Assembly: GCA_963799975.1 (NCBI GenBank)
Contig: CAWCZF010000008.1
Location: 185,918-249,917, forward strand
Length of the DNA stretch: 64,000 nt
Direction of reading: 5' to 3'
DNA from: Actinoallomurus sp963799975
GTDB lineage: Bacteria > Actinomycetota > Actinomycetes > Streptosporangiales > Streptosporangiaceae
Position numbers and translations under genes: made by a program. Below, in pieces: positions 1 through 13,729 of this stretch (its first letter is position 1; each line of letters starts with the position of its first letter). Below the pieces are notes generated by a model that saw nothing but the letters and a program-made list of their open reading frames with translations, did not search any database and was not told the DNA's origin.

Positions 1-795
1 ATGGTCTCCGATGTCGGACGCTATGATTCGGTCAAGATCGCTGATGGGGCATGCCCCTATGAGTGGCGTTCGGGACTGAAGCATGACGCCTCGAGCGTTT
101 TCGAGTTGGTGGCCGCCCCGCGGCCGACGACGAAGGCGGGGATTGCGCTCGATCTCGAATCGGAGTTCGTCTATCCCTTCCTGAAGAGCACTGACATCTT
201 CCGTGGCAGGCACCGCGTGCTGTCAAAGTGGGTGATCGTGCCACAGAAGACGTTCGGCGCGGACACTGAAGGGCTACGGCATACCGCTCCGAAACTGTGG
301 GCCTACCTGAATGCGAACTCGGCGGCGCTGGACGGCAGGAAGTCATCCATCTACAAGAATCGGGCGAGATTCTCGATCTTCGGCCATGGAAAGTACACGT
401 TCGCGCCGTACAAGGTGGCGATCTCGGGGCTGCACAAAGAGCCCAGGTTTCAACTGGTCGCCCCGCTGAACGGGCAGCCGGTCGCGCTGGATGACACGTG
501 CTACTTCCTGCCCTTCACGGACGGGACGGAAGCCGCCGTCGTCACTGCGATGCTCAGCAGCGACCAATGCACCGACCTGATCGAGTCGCTGGTCTTCTGG
601 GATTCCAAGCGTCCGATCACCAAGAAGTTGCTTGCGAGAATCGACCTCAACAAACTGCCCGTTGACGCGGACTCGACGCTGCGTTCCGCCGCCAAGATCG
701 CGGCAGAGGCCGAGCTTCCTTTCGACAGTGCTCGCGCCGCGCAGCTTCTCGGGAATCCTGGTGCCATCGGCGCGCCTGGTGGATCGTTGTTCTGA
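1..795 (+). CDS. C-terminal part of a type IIG-like restriction/adenine methyltransferase (5' cut by window edge)
   Basis: The 264 visible residues look like the end of an Eco57I-type fused restriction endonuclease and N6-adenine DNA methyltransferase: the target-recognition region after the methylase core. The run around residues 125-150 (FSIFGHGKYTFAPYKVAISG) and the later VFWDSKRPITKKLLARIDL are typical of that family's C-terminus. The catalytic NPPY motif and any nuclease domain would lie upstream, outside the window. The ATG at position 1 is therefore probably internal. No partner specificity or methylase gene follows, which fits a single-chain enzyme. Confidence 0.75.
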   Translation: MVSDVGRYDSVKIADGACPYEWRSGLKHDASSVFELVAAPRPTTKAGIALDLESEFVYPFLKSTDIFRGRHRVLSKWVIVPQKTFGADTEGLRHTAPKLWAYLNANSAALDGRKSSIYKNRARFSIFGHGKYTFAPYKVAISGLHKEPRFQLVAPLNGQPVALDDTCYFLPFTDGTEAAVVTAMLSSDQCTDLIESLVFWDSKRPITKKLLARIDLNKLPVDADSTLRSAAKIAAEAELPFDSARAAQLLGNPGAIGAPGGSLF

Positions 796-1059
796 GGCGG
801 ACCGTGCCCGTCAGGCGACCGTGTGCGCATGCCGACCGGAAGCTCGCCGTCGAGGATTGGGACACATCGTCACTCAGCGTATATTTCGCCCGCGAATGGC
901 TGCGCAGCGTGTCCAGGCGACAACGGAGACAGTAATTCACGGGGCTAGGGGTGGCTAAGTTGGCGCAAAAGGCGGTAGCGTCTGACGCGACGCGTTACTA
1001 GCTGATTCGGTTGTCGTAAGTCGTAGTGACCTTCGTCACACGGATCGGCTGGAACGTTC

Positions 1060-1103
1060 GGCGGCGCCATCCCAATCCCCGCTCCCCCCGGGATGGCGCC
1101 GCC
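1060..1103. terminator. Bidirectional hairpin terminator between convergent genes
   Basis: A perfect 14-bp inverted repeat (1060-1073 with 1090-1103, 16-nt loop) lies in the 325-bp gap between the methyltransferase end and the 3' end of the reductase on the other strand. No long T-run follows on either side, as is usual in high-GC actinobacteria. I see no gene in the rest of 796-1120. Confidence 0.7.
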
Positions 1104-1120
1104 AAAGTCATTTCCGGCCC

Positions 1121-3283
1121 CTACTCAGCGGCGGCCACCGGCTCGGGCTGCGGCTCAGGGCCGCCCTTGATGGAGCGGATCAGCAGCTGGGACACGTCGA
1201 CCACCTCAAGTGAGTCGCGGGCGTCGCCCGAGGACTTCTTCTCGTTGATCGCATCACCCAGCATGACCAGGCAGAACGGGCAGGCCGTCGACACGGTGTC
1301 CGGGTCGGTCTCCAGCGCCTCGTCCACGCGCTCGGTGTTGATGCGCTTGCCGATGCGCTCTTCCATCCACATCCGTGCGCCGCCGGCGCCGCAGCAGAAG
1401 CCGCGGTCCTTGCAGCGGTGCATCTCCTGCGTCTGCACGCCCGGGACCTTGGCCATGATGTCGCGGGGCTGGGAGTAGACCTTGTTGTGGCGGCCCAGGA
1501 AGCACGGGTCGTGGTAGGTGATCTTCTCTTCGATCGGCGTGACCGGCGTAAGCCGGCCCGTCTCGACCAGGTGGGACAGCAGCTGGGTGTGGTGCACCAC
1601 CTCGTACGTGCCGCCGAGCTGCGGGTATTCGTTGGCGAGCGTGTTGAAGCAGTGGGGGCAGGTCGCGACGATCTTCTTGACGCCCGCGTCGTTGAGCGTC
1701 TCGACGTTCTGCTGGGCGAGCATCTGGAAGATGAACTCCATGCCCAGCCGCCGCGCCGGGTCGCCCGTGCACGCCTCCATCGGGCCGAGCACCGCGAACT
1801 TGACGCCCGCGATGTGCAGCAGCTCCGCGACCGCCTTCGTCGTCTTCTTGGCGCGATCCTCCAAGGCACCCGCGCAGCCCACCCAGAACAGATATTCGGT
1901 GTCCTCGGGCATCGTGTCCTCGACGAGCGGCACCTCGATGGGTGGATCGAGACTGGCGAGCTCCTCGATCCAGTCGGCGCGCTTCATCTCGGACATGCCC
2001 CAGGGGTTGCCCTTGTTCTCCAGGTTCTTCAGCATCGTGCCGGCCTCGGACGGGAAGCTCGACTCGATCATCACCTGGTAGCGGCGCATGTCCACGATGT
2101 GGTCGATGTGCTCGATGTCGACCGGGCACTGCTCGACGCAGGCGCCGCAGTTGGTGCAGGACCACAGCACGTCGGGATCGATGACGCCCATCGCGGCGGC
2201 GTCGCCGACGAGCGGGCGGCCGGCCTCCTTGAGCACGTCCTCCGGGAGACCGTCCCGGTCGTCCTCGGCGGCCAGGATGTACGGCGCCTTGGCCAGCGCG
2301 TGGTCGCGCAGATCCATGATCAGCGTCTTGGGCGACAGCGGCTTGCCGGTGTTCCACGCGGGGCACTGCGACTGGCAGCGGCCGCACTCGGTGCAGGAGG
2401 CGAAGTCGAGGAAGCCCTTCCAGGTGAAGTCCTCGATCTTGCCGCGGCCGAAGGTGTCCTCGTCGGGGTCGGCCTCCTCGAAGTCGATCGGCTTGCCGTC
2501 GCTCATCATCGGCTGCACCGCGCCGAGGCCGTCCGGGCGGCGCTTGAACATGACGTTGAGCGGTGCCAGGAAGATGTGCAGGTGCTTGGAGTTCAGCACG
2601 ATGATCAGGAAGACCAGCATCACGCCGATGTGCAGCAGCAGGCCGACGGACTCCAGTGCCTCGTTCGTCCCGTGGCCGAGCGGCTTGAGCGCGCTGCCGA
2701 CGAGGTGGGACATGAACGCACCGTCGCCGTACGGGAAGTTGCCCGTGGCGACGCCGGACCCGCGGAACAGGAACATCGTCCACACGACGTTGAAGATCAT
2801 GAACAGGACCAGCCACGCGCCGCCGAGGTGCGAGCCCTTGAAGCGCGAGCCGCGGTCGAGGCGTGCCGGGGAGTTCTTGAGCCGGATGATCGCGAAGACG
2901 ACCAGGCCGAGGAAGGCGGCGACCGCGATGAAGTCCTGCAGGAACCCGAGCGCGTCCCACTTGCCGACCAGCGGAATGTGGAAGTCAAGGCCGGTGAGCA
3001 GCGCGCCGTACGCCTCGAGGTAGACGGTGATGAGGATGATGAACGCCCACATCACGAACAGGTGCGCGAGGCCGGGCACGGTCCACTTGAGCAGCTTGCG
3101 CTGCCCGAGGACCTCGACGACCTGGCCCTTGACGTCCTCGCCGACGTTGTCCCTCGCCGAGGCGGCGCGGTCGGGCGCGGGCTGGCCGCTCATCGCCAAG
3201 CGGTAGAGGAACAGGAGCCGTCGAGCGGCGAGGGCGAGCGCGACCGCCGTGGCGGCGAGCCCGATGATCAACCTGAGAACCAC
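1121..3283 (-). CDS. etfD: Membrane-bound iron-sulfur reductase, EtfD-like (heterodisulfide reductase-related)
   Basis: 720 residues. About six N-terminal membrane helices (residues 1-240) form a nitrate-reductase-gamma-like domain. Two ferredoxin-type 4Fe-4S motifs follow (CTECGRCQSQCP near residue 295, CTNCGACVEQCP near 374), then two C-terminal cysteine-rich CCG domains (CPHCF near 541, GFCCGAGGARMW near 626). This matches mycobacterial EtfD (Rv0338c), which passes electrons from fatty-acid oxidation via electron-transfer flavoprotein to menaquinone. The GTG start has a strong AGGAGGA site. The role is inferred from family and from shared neighbourhood with dnaK; no etfBA genes are in the window. 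Confidence 0.78.
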   Translation of the reverse strand: MVLRLIIGLAATAVALALAARRLLFLYRLAMSGQPAPDRAASARDNVGEDVKGQVVEVLGQRKLLKWTVPGLAHLFVMWAFIILITVYLEAYGALLTGLDFHIPLVGKWDALGFLQDFIAVAAFLGLVVFAIIRLKNSPARLDRGSRFKGSHLGGAWLVLFMIFNVVWTMFLFRGSGVATGNFPYGDGAFMSHLVGSALKPLGHGTNEALESVGLLLHIGVMLVFLIIVLNSKHLHIFLAPLNVMFKRRPDGLGAVQPMMSDGKPIDFEEADPDEDTFGRGKIEDFTWKGFLDFASCTECGRCQSQCPAWNTGKPLSPKTLIMDLRDHALAKAPYILAAEDDRDGLPEDVLKEAGRPLVGDAAAMGVIDPDVLWSCTNCGACVEQCPVDIEHIDHIVDMRRYQVMIESSFPSEAGTMLKNLENKGNPWGMSEMKRADWIEELASLDPPIEVPLVEDTMPEDTEYLFWVGCAGALEDRAKKTTKAVAELLHIAGVKFAVLGPMEACTGDPARRLGMEFIFQMLAQQNVETLNDAGVKKIVATCPHCFNTLANEYPQLGGTYEVVHHTQLLSHLVETGRLTPVTPIEEKITYHDPCFLGRHNKVYSQPRDIMAKVPGVQTQEMHRCKDRGFCCGAGGARMWMEERIGKRINTERVDEALETDPDTVSTACPFCLVMLGDAINEKKSSGDARDSLEVVDVSQLLIRSIKGGPEPQPEPVAAAE

Positions 3284-3717
3284 TGTTTCGTCCTCCTGTG
3301 CGGCGCTGGCTGTCAGCGTATGGCCAGCGACTGACAGGCATGAGCGAGGGTTCGCATACTACCGAGCAGTAGCTTCCACGATAGGCCCGTGGTGAGCCGG
3401 ATTCGGGTCTCGCCGTGTGGCGAACGTCATAGCTCCTCCGACGCGGTCACGCGGAGTCGGGCGGCCACTCCCGCGCAGGTGAGGCCCTGCCCCCACTGCG
3501 ACGGGAGCGGCCTGCGCGCGTCGCGCCTCCCGCGTGAGCACCGCCCCGAGCGCCCGGCCTCGTTCACGTGCGAGCCCATGTCCAGATCCCCCCATTACCT
3601 CCCACATGAGTAAATGGAGGTCTACGACCTGATACGTAACGACATATCAGCATTCGCTTGAGCCGCCTTGCCGACACGGCCCCGAGATCTGGGCCCGGTG
3701 ATGTCTGGGGGACGCGA
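3284..3717. other. Gap of 434 bp between divergent genes
   Basis: It must hold the promoters of the reductase (minus) and the C39-like protein (plus). A 74-codon GTG-started plus-strand frame at 3389-3613 contains a CPHCDGSG zinc-knuckle-like sequence, which is suggestive of a small actinobacterial protein. It lacks a clear ribosome site and I do not call it. No other feature is recognised. Confidence 0.4.
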
Positions 3718-4365
3718 GTGAAGGACGCGCCGATCAAGGGGTGGGCGGCGGCCGTCGCCGCCGCCCTGATGGTGGGTACCGGGGCCGTGCACGCGGCTCC
3801 GGCCCACGCGGCGCGGCCGCACGTCGCATACGAGGCGCTCGCGCTGCCGCGGTCGTACCGGCTGAAGCTGCACGGCCAGTACCAGACGACGAACTACTAC
3901 TGCGTCCCCGCCTCGACCTCGATGAGCCTGTCGACGTTCGGCGTGAAGGCCACGCAGGCGGATCTGGCCAAGAGGATGCGGACGACCACGAAGGGCACCG
4001 GCGGCGACGTCGCGGCCGCGGTCATGGACGGCTACATCCATCCGCGGCGGTACGACGACCGGATCGTCGGCGACGTGGTCGGCCACCCCGAGATCCTGAT
4101 GCAGCGCATCTCCTACGACGTCGGCTCCCTCCGCCGTGCGCCGATCATCCAGGTGTGGATGGAACGGCTCCCCTGGAACCAGGGCAAGGTCCAGGGACAG
4201 GCGATCGGCCACGCGATCATCGCGTACGGCTACGACCAGCAGGCCGGCACGATCACCGTCTTCGACCCCTGGCGGCCGACCGGCGGCACCCACACGCTGT
4301 CCGCGAGTTCCCTGGCCACGGCCCTCCAGAGCGGCGCCGGCATGCACTACATCTCGCGCCGGTGA
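3718..4365 (+). CDS. Secreted C39-like papain-fold peptidase
   Basis: 215 residues from a GTG start with a GGGGG site about 7 nt upstream; an in-frame TTG at 3658 would add 20 residues before the signal peptide and is less likely. Signal peptide: basic start, hydrophobic AAAVAAALMVGTG, cleavage near AHA-A. The mature part has the peptidase_C39_2 pattern: Cys in NYYCVPAS, and a late His in GHAIIAYGYD with ITVFDPW after it. These proteins process or cut peptides outside the membrane, and many are uncharacterised. It stands alone upstream of the dnaK operon. Confidence 0.75.
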   Translation: MKDAPIKGWAAAVAAALMVGTGAVHAAPAHAARPHVAYEALALPRSYRLKLHGQYQTTNYYCVPASTSMSLSTFGVKATQADLAKRMRTTTKGTGGDVAAAVMDGYIHPRRYDDRIVGDVVGHPEILMQRISYDVGSLRRAPIIQVWMERLPWNQGKVQGQAIGHAIIAYGYDQQAGTITVFDPWRPTGGTHTLSASSLATALQSGAGMHYISRR

Positions 4366-4427
4366 CCTAGGACCCACGACAGCCGGGAACAAACCGGGGG
4401 ACCGTGCTCGTTGTGCAAGTCAGTAAA

Positions 4428-4448
4428 GTTGAGCGACAGCGACTCAAG
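4428..4448. promoter_or_regulatory. HAIR operator 1 (HspR binding site) upstream of dnaK
   Basis: GTTGAGC-N7-ACTCAAG matches the HAIR consensus CTTGAGT-N7-ACTCAAG at 12 of 14 arm positions. HspR, encoded by the fourth gene of this operon, binds HAIR and represses until heat frees it. The site sits 88-108 bp before the dnaK start. Confidence 0.85.
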
Positions 4449-4479
4449 TCATTTGACACACAGCAGAGGCTCAGGCACT

Positions 4480-4500
4480 CTTGCGTCTGCTGAACGCAAG
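4480..4500. promoter_or_regulatory. HAIR-like operator 2, variant arms
   Basis: CTTGCGT-N7-ACGCAAG is a perfect 7-7-7 palindrome with the exact HAIR spacing but a symmetric A-to-C (T-to-G) change in each arm. Its centre is 52 bp from that of operator 1, about five helical turns, so two HspR molecules could bind the same face of the DNA. It lies 36 bp before the dnaK ATG, likely over the transcript start. Confidence 0.65.
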
Positions 4501-4535
4501 CTTCATCGAAAGAGCATGGTCGGAGGAACCAAGTC

Positions 4536-6398
<1,863 letters not shown>

Positions 6399-6435
6399 GC
6401 CGCAGTCCCTTTCGGCAGCCGCCAGAGGAGGAAGC

Positions 6436-7114
6436 GTGACCGAGCGTCGTGAAGACGCCGAGGAGCGCGAGGGCCCGGTGATCCGCGACAAGCGGCGCAT
6501 CGATCCCAAGACGGGACAGGTACGGGAGTCGGCCGAACCGGCCGTCCCGGCACCACCCCGAGCGCACCGCAGGCAGAGCGACACCGAAGAGACCGCCGAC
6601 CTCAAGCAGCAGTTGGCCGAGCGCACCGCCGACCTGCAGCGGCTACAGGCGGAGTACGCCAACTACCGCCGCGTGTCGACCGCGACCGGCGAGCGTTCGC
6701 GAGCAGGCGCTCGCGACCGTGCTCACGGAGCTGCTGCCGGTGCTCGACGACATCGGGCGGGCACGCGAGCACGACGAGTTGAACGGCGGCTTCAAGCAGG
6801 TCGCCGAGCGCTTGGAGGGCACGGTCGGCAAGCTGGGCCTGCGAACCCTTCGGCACTCCGGGCGAACCGTTCGACCCGCAACGTGCACGAGGCGCTGATC
6901 CACTCCTACTCCCCCGACGTCACCGAGCCGACCGCCGTGCAGATCCTCCAGCCGGGATACGCATCGGCGAGCGGATCCTGCGGCCGGCGCGGGTGGCCGT
7001 GGCCGAGCCGGGCGGCGACGGCGACACGGAGCCGAGGAGCCCGTACGCGAGGACACCGCGCCAGACGCCGACGCCGAGGGGCCACCCGAGGCGCAGGCAG
7101 CCGACGAGGACTGA
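6436..7114 (+). pseudogene. grpE: grpE, DnaK nucleotide-exchange factor, frameshifted
   Basis: The GTG start follows AGAGGAGGAAGC, 37 bp after dnaK. The N-terminus is charged, followed by the coiled coil (DLKQQLAERTADLQRLQAEY) and then the C-terminal beta domain (HEALIHSYSPDVTEPTAVQIL, then IGERILRPARVAVAEP in another frame). Frame breaks near 6695, 6845, 6960 and 7035 leave the protein recognisable end to end. The stop TGA is restored in the C-terminal frame at 7112. GrpE releases ADP from DnaK. Operon position two of five. Confidence 0.85.
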
Positions 7115-7153
7115 AACAGCAAGAACAAGGACGGAATGAGGTAAGGGACGCCG

Positions 7154-8332
7154 GTGAGCACCAAGGACTACCTGGAAAAGGACTACTACAAGGTCCTCGG
7201 CGTTCCGAAGACCGCGACCCAGGACGAGATCAAGAAGTCCTACCGCAAACTGGCCCGCCAGTTCCACCCGGACGCCAACCGGGGTGACGCGGACGCCGAG
7301 GAGAAGTTCAAGGAGATCTCCGAGGCGTACGACGTGCTGTCGGACGAGAAGAGCGCAAGGAGTACGACGAGGCGCGCAGCGCTGTTCGGCGGGGCGGCTT
7401 CCGCGCGGCGGCGGCCAGGGCGGGTTCGGGCTTCGACCTCGGCGACCTGTTCGGCAACCGGGCGGCACCACGGGCACCGGCGGGGTCCGCCGGGTGGCAC
7501 GGGTGAGCGCATCGGCGACCTGTTCGGCGGCCTCTTCGGCCGCCGGCAGGCCGGCCAGCAGCGGCCGCGGCGCGGCGCCGACGTCGAGTCGGAGGTCACC
7601 TTGACCTTCGTCGAGGCGCTCGACGGCGCGCACCGTGCCGCTCCGCCTGACCAGTGAGGCGGCCTGCCCGACCTGCCGGGGCACCGGTGCCAAGGCCGGC
7701 ACGGTCCCCCGGGTCTGCCCGCGCTGTGAGGGCACCGGGCAGGACGAGCCGCAACGCCGGCGGGTTCGCCTTCTCCGAGCCGTGCCGCGAGTGCCACGGC
7801 CGCGGGCTGGTCGTCGACGAGCCGTGCACCACCTGCTACGGCAGCGGCCGCGCGCAGAGCACCCGTACGATCCAGGCGCGCATCCCGGCCGGGGTGGCCG
7901 ACGAGCAGCGGATCCGGCTGAAGGGCAAGGGCGCGCCGGGAGAGCACGGCGGACCAGCCGGCGACCTGTACGTCCTGGTGCACGTCAAGCCGCACAAGGT
8001 GTTCGGGCGCGAAGGGCGACAACCTGACGTTGAAGGTGCCGGTCACCTTCCCGGAGGCCGCTCTCGGCGCGGAGATCAAGGTGCCGGTGCACCGAGGTCA
8101 GCCGAAGACCGTGCGGATCGCGCCGGGCACGGCCAACGGGCGGGTCCTGCGCGTACGCGGCCAGGGTGCGGCACGCCGCGACGGCACACGCGGCGACCTG
8201 CTCGTCACGGTCGACGTGCAGGTGCCCACCGAGATCGACGAGACGACGCGCGAGGCACTGGAGAAGATCAGCGGGTCGCTCGGCGGCGACGACCTGCGCA
8301 GCGAGCTGCTGCGGCTGGCACGAGAGGAGTGA
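7154..8332 (+). pseudogene. dnaJ: dnaJ, Hsp40 co-chaperone, frameshifted
   Basis: GTG start. The J domain is intact at first (DYYKVLGVPKTATQDEIKKS, HPD motif in QFHPDANRGD). A Gly/Phe-rich linker follows, then four zinc CxxCxGxG repeats (CPTCRGTG, CPRCEGTG, CRECHGRG, CTTCYGSG), then the C-terminal substrate domains ending LRSELLRLAREE. Single-base breaks lie near 7352, 7400-7480, 7630, 7740 and 8010; at 7352 one lost A changes DEKKRKEYDEA. The last 300 bp read cleanly. It stimulates DnaK ATPase and delivers substrates. Confidence 0.85.
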
Positions 8333-8339
8333 TCGGCAC

Positions 8340-8784
8340 ATGACACCCTTCGGCGACGACAGCCCGGTCTACGTCATCTCGGTGGCCGCCGAGCTGTCCG
8401 GGCTGCACCCGCAGACGCTGCGCACGTACGACCGGATCGGCCTGGTCTCACCGGGCCGTGCGTCCGGCCGGGGGCGGCGCTACTCCATGCGGGACATCGT
8501 CCTGCTGCGGGAGATCCAGCGGCTGTCGCAGGACGAGGGCGTCAACCTCGCCGGTATCAAGCAGATCCTCGATCTCCAGCGCGAGGCCGACGCCCTGCGG
8601 GCCGAGGTCGTACGGCTGCGGGGGTTGGTCGAGGAGCTGGGCAACGAGCTGGAGTCCACCCGTGCGGTGGCGGCGCGGCTCTCCCGGTTGAAGAACACCC
8701 CCGAGAGGACGACGGGCGGCGCCGAACTGGTGCCGATCCGGCAGACCAGTGTTGTGGTGTGGCGGGCACGTGGAGGAGGACTAG
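8340..8784 (+). CDS. hspR: hspR, MerR-family heat-shock repressor (one probable extra base near 3' end)
   Basis: Begins at ATG 8340, eight bases after dnaJ. MerR-type winged helix: YVISVAAELSGLHPQTLRTY, then GRASGRGRRYSMRDIVLLRE, then a coiled coil and the HspR tail ELVPIRQTSVVVW. As printed the frame has no stop and runs to 9239 inside clpB. The interval 8340-8784 is one base longer than a multiple of three. Dropping one G of the GGG at about 8764 gives a TAG at 8782-8784 that directly abuts the clpB ATG, a natural arrangement. It represses the operon through HAIR sites with DnaK as co-repressor. Confidence 0.88.
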
Positions 8785-11373
<2,589 letters not shown>

Positions 11374-11385
11374 CGTGCATTGTCG

Positions 11386-11411
11386 GGGCCTCACGACGAT
11401 GCGTGAGGCCC
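11386..11411 (+). terminator. Terminator of the dnaK-clpB operon
   Basis: A perfect 10-bp stem (11386-11395 with 11402-11411) and a 6-nt loop, 12 bp after the clpB stop. Confidence 0.75.
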
Positions 11412-11457
11412 TGGAGGAGTAGACGCCGGGGGCGGTTTTGGCGTAGTTGATAGATCT

Positions 11458-13044
11458 ATGACAAGACTCTTGGTCGGCCCTCTGCTCCGGCACGTCGGCC
11501 CCGACACGGCGGCGATCTGGCTCGAGACCGACCAGCCTTGCGACGTGCGGATCCTCGACACGACGACGCCCACGTTCACCGTTAACGGGCACCACTACGC
11601 GCTGGCGCAGATCGAGGACCTGGCTCCCGGGTCCGACACCGAGTACGAGGTCGCGCTCGACGGCGAGAAGGTGTGGCCCGAGCGCGGCACGCCGCCCAGC
11701 CGGATACGGGTACCGGCGGCCGGCGAGTCGCTGCGGTTCACGTTCGGGTCCTGCCGGGTCGCGCCCGGTGAGGACAAGGTCAACGGGCCCGACGTCCTCG
11801 GCGCGTACGCGCGGCGGCTCGCGGCCGGGCACGAGTGGCCGGATGTGCTGCTGATGGTCGGCGATCAGGTGTACGCGGACGAGACCGGGCCGGAGATGCA
11901 GGAGTTCATCAAGGGCCGCCGGGACACCTCCGAGCCACCGGGCCTGGAGATCGCCGACTACGAGGAGTACGCCAAGCTCTACCAGCTCGCCTGGACCGAC
12001 GACTCGATGGTGCGGTGGCTGCTGTCCACCGTGCCGACGCTCATGGTCTTCGACGACCACGACATCCGGGACGACTGGAACACCTCAGACGTCTGGCTGC
12101 GCGACATCCGGGCGCTGCCGTGGTGGCATGACCGGATCACCGGCGGGCTGGGCGCGTACTGGGTGTACCAGCACCTGGGCAACATGTCCGCGGCCAAGCG
12201 TGCCAAGGACCCGCTCTACAGCGCCGTCCTGGAGGCCGACGGCGACGCCGGGGAGCTGGTCACGGAGTTCGCCGCGCACGCCGACGAGGAGGCGGACGGC
12301 ACCCGCTGGAGCTACGCGCACGACTACGGGCGCACCCGGCTGGTCGTCGTGGACAGCCGCTGCGGGCGCGTGCTGGGCGACGGCAAGCGCGCGATGCTGG
12401 ACGACGACGAGCTCGCCTGGGTGCAGGACCAGTGCCGCGGCGACGTCGACCACCTGATCGTGGCCACCTCCCTGCCGTACCTGTTGCCCGCCACGATCCA
12501 CCACATGGAGTCCTTCGACGAGGCCATCGCGGGCGGAGCGTGGGGGCCGCGGATGGCGCGGCTCGGGGAGAAGCTCCGGCAGGGCGCCGACCTGGAGCAC
12601 TGGGCGGCGTTCGAGAAGTCCTTCAGCGCCCTCGCCGACACCCTCCTGGAGGTCGCGCGCCGCGACGACGGGCCGCAGAGCATCACCCTGGTCTCCGGCG
12701 ACGTCCACTACTCCTACCTCGCACGGGTCGCCAACACCTCGACGCCGATCTCCCAGGTCGTCTGCTCGCCGTTGCGCAACCACCTGCCGTGGAAGTACCG
12801 CATGATCCAGCGGGCGGCGTACGGGCGTCTCACGGACGGGCCGGCGCGGGCGCTGGCGCGGCTCGCGGGGGTGCCCAAGACGCGGATGCGGTGGCGCCTG
12901 AGCCACGGGCCGTGGTTCCACAACGCGGTCGCCACGCTGGAGGTCGAGGGCGACACCGCCTCCGTACGCTGGGAGGCGGTCGACCCTGGCACGAAGCTCT
13001 ACGAGATCGACCGCGCGTCGCTGTCCAAGATCCCCAAGCTCTGA
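11458..13044 (+). CDS. PhoD-like alkaline phosphatase/metallophosphoesterase
   Basis: 528 residues. An N-terminal beta-sandwich (residues 1-90) is followed by a PhoD-type catalytic domain: FTFGSCRV near 98, GDQVYADE near 135, FDDHDIRDDWNTS near 198, and SGDVHYSY near 413, which carry the metal-binding Asp, Asn and His. The family cleaves phosphomonoesters or diesters with Fe/Ca. No Tat or Sec signal is visible, so this member is probably cytosolic, unlike classical PhoD. It starts 84 bp after clpB, beyond the terminator, and has its own promoter region. Confidence 0.85.
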   Translation: MTRLLVGPLLRHVGPDTAAIWLETDQPCDVRILDTTTPTFTVNGHHYALAQIEDLAPGSDTEYEVALDGEKVWPERGTPPSRIRVPAAGESLRFTFGSCRVAPGEDKVNGPDVLGAYARRLAAGHEWPDVLLMVGDQVYADETGPEMQEFIKGRRDTSEPPGLEIADYEEYAKLYQLAWTDDSMVRWLLSTVPTLMVFDDHDIRDDWNTSDVWLRDIRALPWWHDRITGGLGAYWVYQHLGNMSAAKRAKDPLYSAVLEADGDAGELVTEFAAHADEEADGTRWSYAHDYGRTRLVVVDSRCGRVLGDGKRAMLDDDELAWVQDQCRGDVDHLIVATSLPYLLPATIHHMESFDEAIAGGAWGPRMARLGEKLRQGADLEHWAAFEKSFSALADTLLEVARRDDGPQSITLVSGDVHYSYLARVANTSTPISQVVCSPLRNHLPWKYRMIQRAAYGRLTDGPARALARLAGVPKTRMRWRLSHGPWFHNAVATLEVEGDTASVRWEAVDPGTKLYEIDRASLSKIPKL

Positions 13045-13048
13045 GCGG

Positions 13049-13624
13049 TCACCGGAACTGCTGGTCCGGGGCCTCGCCCGTATTCTTCAACAGCTCGTCC
13101 AGCAGCGCGTCGTACTCATCCTCCGGGCGGCGCAGGTCGAGCCGGGAGCGGTAGCGGATGCGCAGCAGGCCCTCAAGGCTGTCGGTGTCCTCGGACCGGG
13201 CCAGGTCGGCGCCTGCCGTGGACCAGTCGTGCGCGCCGACCAGCTCGCCCTGCTCATAGAGGAGTTCGGCCACCGCGCGGTAGACCTCAGGGTCGCGTGG
13301 CGACTCGGCGCGCACCTGCTCGATCAGCCCGCGCGCCTCGTCGCGGCGGTCCAGCTCGAACAGGGCGCCGGCCAGGTAGACGCGCGCGTCGCCGTAGGTG
13401 TCGCCGCCGTCGGCGAGGGCGCCGCGGAAGGACTCCGCCGCCTTCGCGTGGTCTCCCGCGTGCTGCCACTGCTCACCCGCACGCAGCAACAGGCTGGCGC
13501 GTGACACGCCGCCTGAGACCGTCTCGGCGAGCTCGACGAAACGCCGCGCCGCCGAGGCGTGGTCGCCCGTGCGGAGGGTGTCGAACTCAAGGTCATCGAG
13601 ATCGTCTTCGGTCACATGCGTCAC
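13049..13624 (-). CDS. Tetratricopeptide-repeat protein, function unknown
   Basis: 191 residues from GTG. At least three TPR-like helical pairs (residues 18-130, for example AGDHAKAAESFRGALADGG and LAGALFELDRRDEARGLIEQ). Acidic start, no signal peptide. Its stop lies 4 bp from the convergent PhoD-like gene. Likely a protein-interaction scaffold; partner unknown. Confidence 0.7.
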   Translation of the reverse strand: MTHVTEDDLDDLEFDTLRTGDHASAARRFVELAETVSGGVSRASLLLRAGEQWQHAGDHAKAAESFRGALADGGDTYGDARVYLAGALFELDRRDEARGLIEQVRAESPRDPEVYRAVAELLYEQGELVGAHDWSTAGADLARSEDTDSLEGLLRIRYRSRLDLRRPEDEYDALLDELLKNTGEAPDQQFR

Positions 13625-13729
13625 CTTCTAGACGCTACCCGGCGGACCTCCTGCGAATCTGGTCATTTCGCATCATCCCCGAGACACGTCACAGGGTTCA
13701 CCGGCAGGGAAGGCCCCGCCGCGAGAAGG

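Noticed and set aside
1418..3334. 638-codon plus-strand open frame opposite the FeS reductase
   Set aside because: Mirror of the real gene, whose motifs and start are clear on the minus strand.
3389..3613. 74-codon zinc-knuckle ORF
   Set aside because: CPHCDGSG is suggestive but there is no ribosome site and the rest is Arg/Pro-rich; mentioned only in the gap entry.
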